Origin: Deltaproteobacteria bacterium
GTDB taxonomy: Bacteria > Myxococcota > XYA12-FULL-58-9 > JAUUZB01
Direction of reading: 5' to 3'
NCBI GenBank assembly: GCA_030590185.1
Contig: JAUUZB010000238.1
Span: 1 to 6,572 of the forward strand
DNA length: 6,572 nt
The notes under the pieces were generated by a model, which searched no databases, was not told where the DNA came from, and saw nothing but the letters and a program-made list of their open reading frames with translations. Below are positions 1-5,581 of this stretch, one piece after another (position 1 is the first letter of the stretch; each line of letters opens with the position of its first letter). Made by a program: the position numbers and the translations under genes.

Positions 1-638
1 ATGGTGGTCATCAGGACGTTCGGCCCCGGCTGGTAAATCGCCAGGCACGAAGCGGAGGAGGCGCTCGATAGCTTGATGAAGGCGGCGCGCCAACCGCGGT
101 CGCGCATCGTCTCACGCAGCTGGTTAGGGTCGCGCAGCTCGGCATCGATGAACTCCGGCACTGGCAATCCGAGCCCGGCGTAGCGGCGGGAGGTCGCTCG
201 TTTGTCGAAGAGCTCGGCGAGGCTCGCCAGCGGAGAGAGCAGCGTCCAGCTCGGCCGTTGGGCGAAGCCAACACCCAGGCTCGTCAGATAGCTCGAGAAG
301 CCGAGGTGCCGCTGATGGGGGCAGCGGATCTCCCCGTGCTGTACGGGCGCGGCGGTCAGCCCCGCGGGCGACACCGAGGACACCCCGGCGGTGCTGGCGC
401 TCTCATACCCGAGGCGGAGCAGCGCATCCTCCACCTCGGCGCTCTCCCCGGTCGCGTCGATGCGCACCAGCCGCGGCTCATCCGGCAGACTCAGGAGCCG
501 GGCCGGATCCTGGAGTAACTCCAGGTGACCGATGATCTCCGGCGCCGGTTGGCTCAGCGCGCGCAGGGCCGCGACAAACATCTGAACCCGCCGGTTCTCA
601 ACGTTGCCGACGATGAGAAACGGCCGATCCGTGGTCAC
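1..638 (-). CDS. STM4014 family ATP-grasp-like protein (partial, C-terminus outside window)
   Basis: I read 212 codons from a GTG at 636-638 to the left window edge with no stop; the C-terminal part is missing. The start lies 3 bp after the TAG of the LRR gene, with no good Shine-Dalgarno, so translation probably depends on reinitiation from that gene. Visible motifs are an N-terminal FLIVGNVENRRV segment (residues 7-18), a central FDKRATSRRYAGLGLPVPEF segment (144-163) and FIKLSSASSAS (187-197). The last two resemble the strand and loop that bind ATP in ATP-grasp enzymes: a FDK-type helix, a GLPVP turn, then an IKL strand followed by a Ser/Ala-rich loop. The order and wording match the STM4014 family of the STM4011-4015 cassette as I recall it. 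ATP-dependent ligase or kinase activity is inferred from the fold. The substrate is unknown, and metal-binding residues would lie outside the window. The family call is firm; the activity is not. Confidence 0.88.
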   Translation of the reverse strand, partial: MTTDRPFLIVGNVENRRVQMFVAALRALSQPAPEIIGHLELLQDPARLLSLPDEPRLVRIDATGESAEVEDALLRLGYESASTAGVSSVSPAGLTAAPVQHGEIRCPHQRHLGFSSYLTSLGVGFAQRPSWTLLSPLASLAELFDKRATSRRYAGLGLPVPEFIDAELRDPNQLRETMRDRGWRAAFIKLSSASSASCLAIYQPGPNVLMTT

Positions 639-641
639 CGC

Positions 642-1943
642 CTATTCGCCGACCGAGACGTAGAAGTAGCTGTAGTCGCCCGGGTCGCCCCACTGATCCT
701 TGGACTCACCGATGGTGGCCTTGGGGAGCGCCGCCACGACCTCCGCCGCCTTTGCCTCGCTGATGAAGTTCTCACTGAGGTCGAGGGCCTGCAGGTGCGC
801 GAAGGCCGCGGCTTTGTCGAGGATCGCCTGGGCACCGTCGTCGCTGAGGGTTCCCATGGAGAGATCGAGCCGTTCGAGCTGCGCGAGGATCGGTGCGTTG
901 GCCAGCGCCTTCGCCACGTCGTTTTGGAACTCGCCGTTCTTGAGGCCCAGCTCCCGGAGCTTGGGCAGGTTCGTGCCCCCGAGCATGCCGGCGAGCATGC
1001 CGGCGTTGCCGCCCGAGCCGTACTCCTCGGCGCCGAACCAGACCTCGAGCTTCTCGAGATTCGGTAGCTCGGCGTGACTGAGGTTGGCGACCGTGCTGCC
1101 CGGCAGCCCGCCCGACTCGAGGGTCAGGGATTCGAGGTGCTCGTGGCTTACCCGACCGAGCTCACTGCCGCCGCCCACAACGTGGAGGTTTTTGAGGTTT
1201 GGGGCCGCGTTCAGGACGCCGCCGATGTTGCCGACCGTGACCCACGAGATCTCGGTGTCGTTCGAGTACTCGTAGTCGCCGATTTTCAGATCCTCGAGCG
1301 CCGCTAAGGGCCCAGCCTGCTCGAGGGAGGTGAGGATCGCACCGTATTCGTTCATGCCGTCGCTGTCGGCGAGGCCGATCTTGAGCCCCTCCATCTTGGC
1401 GGCTTCGGGCAGCGCTAGGATCGCCGCGAGCTGGTCCGCGGTGCTCAACCCCTGATTGTCCCAGCCGGTGTGGACCCGGGCTTCCTTGATGAAGCCCTCC
1501 TCCCAGGTGATGGTGCAATAGCCGTCGGCGACCGCCTTTTTTAGCTCAGCGCCCAAGGCCGCCGGACCGCGACCTCCTGGGGCTACCGCTTTCATCTCGC
1601 GCGCCAGCTTGGTCGCGAGCTGTCCGGTGCGCGACATCTCGGTGATCTCGGACGCCGAGAGACCGTTGTTGTTGAGGTCATAGGCGTTGATCAACTTTTC
1701 CTTGGCGTAGTCGATCGCCTTGTCGATGTCCTTGGCGGTCACCCGGGCGCCGGGGGCCGCGTCGCGGTGGTCGATGAAGCGATAGAACATGTCGACCAGG
1801 GCGCGCTCGGTGCCCTCGAGCTTGCCGAGCGTCTTCTTGATGTCCGCCCGGCTAGCGATACCGTCCGGCTTCGAAGCGTCTTTGATGTGGTTGGCCGCCT
1901 GAATCAGCGCGGCGTGGACGTCAGCCTTGGCGAGGCGTGGCAT
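642..1943 (-). CDS. STM4015 family leucine-rich repeat protein with EF-hand-like N-terminal extension
   Basis: This is a 433-residue protein with an ATG start and a GGGAG ribosome site 7 nt upstream. Residues about 180-400 contain roughly eight LxxLxL repeats, for example LEDLKI (216), LKNLHV (250), LESLTL (270), LEKLEV (296), LRELGL (329), LERLDL (356) and LQALDL (384). Several stretches match the STM4015 family: EISW (231-234), WFGAEEYGS (302-310), LDLSMGTLSDDG (359-370) and the C-terminal YFYVSVGE. LRR folds usually bind proteins, so a scaffold or substrate-presenting role in the cassette is inferred. Residues 1-115 are extra compared with the STM4015 proteins I recall. They are helical with acidic loops, including an EF-hand-like loop starting at D89 (DLNNNGLSASE) and a weaker one near residues 22-34. 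No signal peptide or membrane segment is seen, so the protein is probably cytoplasmic. It lies 27 bp after the SCP2 gene and 3 bp before the STM4014 gene. Confidence 0.9.
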   Translation of the reverse strand: MPRLAKADVHAALIQAANHIKDASKPDGIASRADIKKTLGKLEGTERALVDMFYRFIDHRDAAPGARVTAKDIDKAIDYAKEKLINAYDLNNNGLSASEITEMSRTGQLATKLAREMKAVAPGGRGPAALGAELKKAVADGYCTITWEEGFIKEARVHTGWDNQGLSTADQLAAILALPEAAKMEGLKIGLADSDGMNEYGAILTSLEQAGPLAALEDLKIGDYEYSNDTEISWVTVGNIGGVLNAAPNLKNLHVVGGGSELGRVSHEHLESLTLESGGLPGSTVANLSHAELPNLEKLEVWFGAEEYGSGGNAGMLAGMLGGTNLPKLRELGLKNGEFQNDVAKALANAPILAQLERLDLSMGTLSDDGAQAILDKAAAFAHLQALDLSENFISEAKAAEVVAALPKATIGESKDQWGDPGDYSYFYVSVGE

Positions 1944-1950
1944 CTGAGTT

Positions 1951-1955
1951 CTCCC
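1951..1955 (-). promoter_or_regulatory. Shine-Dalgarno of the LRR gene
   Basis: GGGAG ends 7 nt before the ATG at 1943. It supports that start over any alternative and is one of the clearer ribosome sites in this operon. Confidence 0.7.
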
Positions 1956-1970
1956 GGGTTGAGTTTATTG

Positions 1971-2330
1971 CTATCCGATTGCGCCCAAGCGGGTGGCTAA
2001 GGGGGAGCCCCCCGTCGAGAGCAGGTAACCGAGTTTTTCGAGATGGGAGGGGTCGCCGGAGAAGGTGAGCTCGCCGGCCGCCATGGCCTTGCCGCCGTTG
2101 AGCCGCCCGGCGAGAAAGTCGCTGAAGGCCCCTTCGCTGAAGACCAAAAAGAGGTCGGCCTTGGGATCGGTCCCCTCGCTGACCGGCTCGTCGAGCCGCC
2201 CGAAGTGGATCGTCCAGGCGCCCTGGCCGCGGATTTCCACCGCGATGATGCCGGTCATGGCCAAGAAGCGCTCGGCGCCCTGGGAGACCATCGACGGAAT
2301 GCCGACCATGAAGAAGCGTTCTGGGGTCAC
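1971..2330 (-). CDS. SCP2 (sterol carrier protein 2)-like small protein
   Basis: I assign 119 residues from a GTG at 2328-2330. An open frame continues upstream to 2600, but it would overlap the STM4011 gene and is Ser/Thr-rich nonsense, whereas the GTG start gives a compact domain. Residues 28-45 read IIAVEIRGQGAWTIHFG, followed by ADLFLVFSEGAFSDFLAGRLN (58-78) and MAAGELTFSGDPSHLEKL (83-100). This is the usual SCP2 order: a strand pair, an 'A-x-L-x-hydrophobic-S-x-x-x-F-x-x-hydrophobic-x-G-x-L-N' helix, then a 'G-x-L-x-hydrophobic-x-G-D' strand and a final helix. SCP2 folds bind lipids or other hydrophobic ligands in a tunnel. The ligand cannot be told from sequence. The gene is embedded in the cassette, 31 bp after STM4011 and 27 bp before the LRR gene, so co-translation with them is likely. 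An ATG at 2309 is a possible but less likely start. Confidence 0.83.
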   Translation of the reverse strand: MTPERFFMVGIPSMVSQGAERFLAMTGIIAVEIRGQGAWTIHFGRLDEPVSEGTDPKADLFLVFSEGAFSDFLAGRLNGGKAMAAGELTFSGDPSHLEKLGYLLSTGGSPLATRLGAIG

Positions 2331-2339
2331 ATCATCATC

Positions 2340-2355
2340 CGCCCGAATTCGGGCG
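2340..2355 (-). repeat. 16-bp perfect palindrome before the SCP2 gene (possible RNA hairpin)
   Basis: CGCCCGAATTCGGGCG is its own reverse complement. In the transcript it could fold as a 6-bp GC stem with an AATT loop. Its 3' arm contains the only Shine-Dalgarno-like bases (GGGCGG) before the GTG at 2330, so folding could hide the ribosome site. There is no U-run after it, so it is not an intrinsic terminator. Confidence 0.5.
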
Positions 2356-2361
2356 CCACCT

Positions 2362-3243
2362 TTATATAGGCTTTGCCACGCCCTTGTCAGTCCAAATCGG
2401 GTCCGCCGGGATCCGCTCCAACAGGCCCCCGGCAAAAATTTTATGGAGGTTGAGGGTTTTGAGATGGACGTAGCCGATGTGGCAGTCACATTCGCGGTTG
2501 GGGCAGCCACGATCGTCGCGTAGGGCCGCGACATCGTCCCGGTAGAGGTTGCCGAGCACGGCGTCGACGAAGTGGCAGCGGCGGACGTCCCCTTGGCCAT
2601 CGACGCTGAACACCGACGCGCCGGTTCGACAGGGTTGACCGGCGGAGGCGTGGGCGCGGAGGCTGTGGCGAAAAAGCGGGTCGATTCGGATCAACCTCCC
2701 GACCTCTTGCTGGGAGTAGTAGCCCGGCCCGCCGTCCTTGAAGGCATTGACCCAGAGGTAGACCTCGCGGGGGAGGGCGCCGCGCAGCCGCTCAACGATT
2801 TCGATCTGTTCCCGGGTTCCCACCATGCCGACGCTGAACCGGGCGCCGAGGTCGATGAGGGTGCGGCATTTGGCGAGGAAACGATCCATCGCCACCTGCG
2901 CCGGATGAAAGCTCAGCCACAGGGCGAGGCGGGTGCGATCCGCTCGGGCCACCCAGCTCAGATCGCCAGAGCCGTTCGATTGAATGACCACCCTGCGCAC
3001 CGCCGGGAGGTGACTGAGCTCAACCATCGCCCGGCGATACCATTCGCGGGTCAGGCCCTCGCCCCGAGGGGTGAACAGGATGCCGAGGGGCTCGGCTCGC
3101 CCTCGTACCCAGCCGACGAAACGCGTCAAGGCAGCCTCGTCCCGTGCCAGCGCCTCGCGGCTCTCGCGAGCGTGGCTGAAGGGACAGTAGTCACAGCTGT
3201 AGTTGCAGCTCTCTAGCGGGCCCCGGTAGAGGAGCGACAGCAT
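2362..3243 (-). CDS. STM4011 family radical SAM protein
   Basis: A 293-residue protein. The radical SAM iron-sulfur motif CNYSCDYC (C13, C17, C20; CX3CX2C) sits at the extreme N-terminus, followed by TPRGEGL (58-64), which corresponds to the GGE-type SAM-binding motif. The C-terminal third holds more cysteines: C205, C223, C247, C252 and C254 (CPNRECDCH). This resembles the SPASM/twitch regions that hold auxiliary 4Fe-4S clusters, although the spacing is not canonical. Enzymes of this class generate a 5'-deoxyadenosyl radical from SAM, and the auxiliary-cluster types often act on peptides. The substrate of STM4011 proteins is not known to me. The ATG at 3241-3243 lies 25 bp after the STM4012 stop and lacks a strong Shine-Dalgarno; an SD-like TGAGGT overlaps the previous stop codon but is far from the ATG. 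The short distance from start to the cysteine motif matches the family. No membrane segment is seen. Confidence 0.92.
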   Translation of the reverse strand: MLSLLYRGPLESCNYSCDYCPFSHARESREALARDEAALTRFVGWVRGRAEPLGILFTPRGEGLTREWYRRAMVELSHLPAVRRVVIQSNGSGDLSWVARADRTRLALWLSFHPAQVAMDRFLAKCRTLIDLGARFSVGMVGTREQIEIVERLRGALPREVYLWVNAFKDGGPGYYSQQEVGRLIRIDPLFRHSLRAHASAGQPCRTGASVFSVDGQGDVRRCHFVDAVLGNLYRDDVAALRDDRGCPNRECDCHIGYVHLKTLNLHKIFAGGLLERIPADPIWTDKGVAKPI

Positions 3244-3268
3244 CAGCGCGACCGTGGCCCGCGGGACC

Positions 3269-4645
3269 TCACCGCAGCCGGAAGTCCCCCATGAGATTGC
3301 GCACCCGTTCTGAGTAGAGCCACGGCCCGAGGCAGTCGGAGAGCTCGAGTCCTCGTTCGGTTGGCACCAGCCGTTCGCCCCGCGCCTCGATCAATTCGAA
3401 ACTGGCGAGCGCGTCCAGATCAGGATGGTCGTCGTACGCCTCGCTGCCAAAGCGCGTCCGGTAGGTCGCGAGGTCGAGTCCTTCGCTCCGGAACAGGGAC
3501 TTGAGAAGGTAGCGGATCCGTTGGTCCCGGTCGTCGAGGTCGAAGCCGTACCAGGCGGACGCGAAGTCCTGGTCGGGGCGGCGGGTCCACTGGTCGAGGA
3601 TGGCGTGCACGCCGGTGGCGCCCACCGCCCATTCGTCCGAGTAGTGCAGGCCTGTGGTGTAGGAACGGGCGCCACATCCGAGCCCGATCATGCCGTCCTC
3701 CTGGCAGCAGTAGACTGGGCCCTCAACGCTCCCGGAGTCCCGGCGGCGGAACATCCGCATCGAGACCTGGTCGTAGCCGCTGGCGCGCAGCAGATCCCGG
3801 CCGGCTCGATAGAGCGTCAGGCGTTGGTCGACCCCGGTCTGCGTATCTCGGCCGAGGCCGGTGAGCGGCCGCACGTACAGGGGGTAGAGGTAGAGCTCCT
3901 CCGGTCGCCATTCCAGGGCGCTGCGCAGGCTCGCCTCCCACGACAGGACGGTCTGACCTGGAATGCCGTAGATCAGATCGATGTTGAGGGTCGGGAAATC
4001 GAAACGCCGCAGTTGATCGAGGGCGGTGGCAATCAGGGCGCGATCCTGGCCGCGACCGATCGCAGCGAGCTCGCCATCGTCGAAGCTCTGCACGCCGATG
4101 CTGATCCGATCGACACCGCGCTCGACGATGAGCGACAGCTTGTCGGTGGTGACCGTAGCCGGTGAGGTCTCGAGGGAGACTGGCAGATCGCGCAGGGAGG
4201 CGCCGAGGCCCTCCTCGGCGAGATCAAAGATCTCGGTGAGCTCGGTCACGGACAAGCTCGTCGGCGTGCCGCCGCCAATGGCCACGCGGGCGAAGCGCGG
4301 GTCGTCGAGCGCCTGGCGGATCCCCGCGGCTTGGCGCTCGAGGGTAGAGACGTACCGGGCCGCGAGCTGGTGATCGTTGCGGGCGTGGCTGAACAGATTG
4401 CAGTAGCCGCAGCGCGCCTCGCAGAACGGCACGTGAAAATAAAGAAAGAGCGCGTCGGTTCGTTCCCCGGCCCAGAGCTCGCGCAGCGGACGCCTCCTCG
4501 CCAAGGGACGGTAGGCCGTTTTGTGCGGGTAGCTGTAGGTGTAGGAGACGAAGCTCTCGCCGCGGGCTAAGAGCTCCTCGAGGGTAGGGCGCGGGACGAC
4601 GTCGTCGCCAAGGTTGACCCTGGGGTTGACCGTCGCGCCGCTCAT
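3269..4645 (-). CDS. STM4012 family radical SAM protein (HemN/HemW-like)
   Basis: A 458-residue protein. The chosen ATG (4643-4645) overlaps the upstream TGA as ATGA and has GGGGAG 5 nt before it; a longer frame to 4690 has no such support. Motifs in order: YPHKTAYRPL (39-48), HVPFCEARCGYCNLF (71-85) with C75, C79 and C82 as CX3CX2C cluster ligands, GGGTPTS (124-130), VSLETSP (156-162), DRISIGVQSFDD (179-190), DLIYGIPGQT (223-232), CCQEDGMIGLGCGARSYTTG (313-332), and a HemN-type C-terminal domain ending in GPWLYSERVRNLM. These are HemN/HemW superfamily hallmarks. The extra cysteine that HemN carries two residues after the third cluster Cys is replaced by Leu (CNL), so coproporphyrinogen oxidase activity is not expected. 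The N-terminal YPHK block and the CC motif fit the STM4012 cassette family. The substrate is unknown. HemN-like relatives include heme chaperones and class C methyltransferases. Confidence 0.93.
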   Translation of the reverse strand: MSGATVNPRVNLGDDVVPRPTLEELLARGESFVSYTYSYPHKTAYRPLARRRPLRELWAGERTDALFLYFHVPFCEARCGYCNLFSHARNDHQLAARYVSTLERQAAGIRQALDDPRFARVAIGGGTPTSLSVTELTEIFDLAEEGLGASLRDLPVSLETSPATVTTDKLSLIVERGVDRISIGVQSFDDGELAAIGRGQDRALIATALDQLRRFDFPTLNIDLIYGIPGQTVLSWEASLRSALEWRPEELYLYPLYVRPLTGLGRDTQTGVDQRLTLYRAGRDLLRASGYDQVSMRMFRRRDSGSVEGPVYCCQEDGMIGLGCGARSYTTGLHYSDEWAVGATGVHAILDQWTRRPDQDFASAWYGFDLDDRDQRIRYLLKSLFRSEGLDLATYRTRFGSEAYDDHPDLDALASFELIEARGERLVPTERGLELSDCLGPWLYSERVRNLMGDFRLR

Positions 4646-5451
4646 CGTTTCTCCCCGGGCAGGATCAACTCGGCGTACGGCACATCCCATACGCTCGGGT
4701 GGCCCAGGCGGTGGCCGTGGAATCCCTCTTCGCCATAGGCGGTGCCATGGTCCGAGCAGATGATGCCGAGGGTCGGGCCGCGGCGCGCGAGGGCATCGAA
4801 CAGGGGCGGCAGTTGTTGGTCGACGTAACGCAGGGCCGCGGCGTGGCTGGCGAGGCTATCCTCGCTGGCCCCCTCCAGGTAGTGGTGGTTCGGTTGGTGC
4901 AGGGCCGAGACGTTCAGGAACAAAAAGACTCGTTGCTCAACCGGCAGCTCGGCCAGCCGCGCGCGGGCGAGCTCGATCTGGTTCTGGGTCGAGTCTGGAT
5001 CCGTGACCCCGAGCTCCGGCGACCAGTGGCTCTCAGCGAACATGCCGGGCAGCACCCGGCCGAGGGCCGAGCTCGGGTTGAAGAACCCGACTCCGCCGAT
5101 GCACAGGGTGTGATAGCCGGCGTCGGCCAGGCCGTGCACGATGTCCGGCGCGTCGAGCACCGCGGTCTGCTCCCCGGTCGTTTCGCTGCCCTCGAAGCGC
5201 AGGTCAAACAGTCGGGGGTGCTTGCCGGGGCGGGCCGGGGTGGGGAAAAAGCCGGCGAAGAATGCCTGGTGGGCCGACAGGGTGAAGCTCCCCGGGGAGT
5301 GGCGGCGCTCCCAGGTGCCCCCGGGCAGGAGGCGCGCGAGGTTCGGGGTCTCACCCCGAGCGAGGCAGTCCCGCGCCACGTCGTCGCGGAGAGTGTCGAC
5401 CACCACGACGAGGATGTCGTGACTGCCGATCGAGGCCCGGGCGTTCAGCAT
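4642..5451 (-). CDS. STM4013/SEN3800 family hydrolase (alkaline phosphatase/sulfatase superfamily)
   Basis: From the ATG at 5449-5451 this is 269 residues, close to the length I expect for the family. The opening GSHDILVVVVDTLRDDVA (9-26) supplies the first metal-binding Asp (D19). SFTLSAHQAFFAGFFP (55-70) places T57 where nucleotide pyrophosphatases have their Thr nucleophile (T-x-x-x-H, H61). NVSALHQPNHHY (180-191) and SDHGTAYGEEGFHGHRLGH (233-251) supply the later metal ligands (H185, D234, H235, and H245 or H247). There is no C-x-P-x-R sulfatase signature, so a phosphodiester or similar ester is a more likely substrate than a sulfate ester. No signal peptide is seen, so it is probably cytoplasmic. 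It is the first gene of the operon and overlaps the STM4012 start by 4 bp. The start has no Shine-Dalgarno (CTCCTT precedes it). The next in-frame ATG at 5526 would add a 25-residue tail unlike the family. Confidence 0.9.
   Translation of the reverse strand: MLNARASIGSHDILVVVVDTLRDDVARDCLARGETPNLARLLPGGTWERRHSPGSFTLSAHQAFFAGFFPTPARPGKHPRLFDLRFEGSETTGEQTAVLDAPDIVHGLADAGYHTLCIGGVGFFNPSSALGRVLPGMFAESHWSPELGVTDPDSTQNQIELARARLAELPVEQRVFLFLNVSALHQPNHHYLEGASEDSLASHAAALRYVDQQLPPLFDALARRGPTLGIICSDHGTAYGEEGFHGHRLGHPSVWDVPYAELILPGEKR
4651..4656 (-). promoter_or_regulatory. Shine-Dalgarno of the STM4012 gene
   Basis: GGGGAG lies inside the last codons of the hydrolase gene, 5 nt before the ATG at 4645. 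Together with the ATGA overlap it fixes the start and indicates translational coupling of hydrolase and radical SAM protein. Confidence 0.75.
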
Positions 5452-5581
5452 CGAAGGAGCGGCAGCATAACGAATCCGCAACCGGTCAGCCAGCGCAGCG
5501 GCGCTTGACCGTGCGACAGGCCGCATGTAGGCCACGACCACCAGCGACCGAGCTTCACCGGCCGCGAGTTTGGAGTTTGCC
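5452..5581. promoter_or_regulatory. Divergent intergenic region, likely promoters for both transcripts
   Basis: These 130 bp separate the start codons of the divergent hydrolase and lyase genes, so both promoters probably lie here. Toward the lyase, TTGACC at 5505-5510 is a fair -35 match, but no good -10 follows at 16-18 bp. Toward the operon, TATGCT (minus strand, 5464-5469) is a 4/6 match to a -10 element, with only a poor -35. If used, it would leave almost no leader before the ATG at 5451, which agrees with the missing Shine-Dalgarno there. No operator repeat or tnaC-like leader peptide is seen. The individual elements are weak; the regional call rests on gene geometry. Confidence 0.5.
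5572..5575 (+). promoter_or_regulatory. Shine-Dalgarno of the tryptophanase-like gene
   Basis: GGAG lies 6 nt before the GTG at 5582-5584 and decides that start codon; no ATG in this frame lies near the expected N-terminus. Confidence 0.7.

Noticed and set aside
11..274. 87-residue minus-strand open frame in the STM4014 region
   Set aside because: It is out of frame with the 212-codon STM4014 reading frame, which carries family motifs along its whole length.
525..1067. 180-residue plus-strand open frame opposite the LRR and STM4014 genes
   Set aside because: It spans the junction of two real minus-strand genes and shows no motif of its own.
2331..2600. N-terminal extension of the SCP2 gene up to 2600
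   Set aside because: It overlaps the STM4011 coding end by over 200 bp and reads as Ser/Thr/Ala low-complexity sequence.
2572..3216. 214-residue plus-strand open frame opposite the STM4011 gene
   Set aside because: Antisense shadow; composition and lack of motifs fit complementary-strand noise.
3425..4165. 246-residue plus-strand open frame opposite the STM4012 gene
   Set aside because: Antisense shadow of conserved radical SAM sequence with no domain or ribosome site.
3269..4645. Annotation as coproporphyrinogen III oxidase HemN
   Set aside because: The fourth HemN cysteine is missing and the N-terminal and CC motifs match the STM4012 cassette family instead.
4646..4690. Longer STM4012 start at 4690
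   Set aside because: The ATG at 4645 has a good Shine-Dalgarno and an ATGA overlap with the previous gene; the extension has neither.
4642..5451. Annotation as arylsulfatase
   Set aside because: There is no C/S-x-P-x-R formylglycine motif; a Thr sits at the nucleophile position.
4699..5508. 269-residue plus-strand open frame opposite the hydrolase gene
   Set aside because: It is antisense to a well-supported family protein, has no recognisable motif, and is Arg/Val/Glu-rich as expected from a GC-rich complementary strand.
5452..5581. tnaC-type leader peptide upstream of the lyase
   Set aside because: The only plus-strand ATG in the gap (5525) is followed at once by TAG, and no Trp-containing short frame is present.
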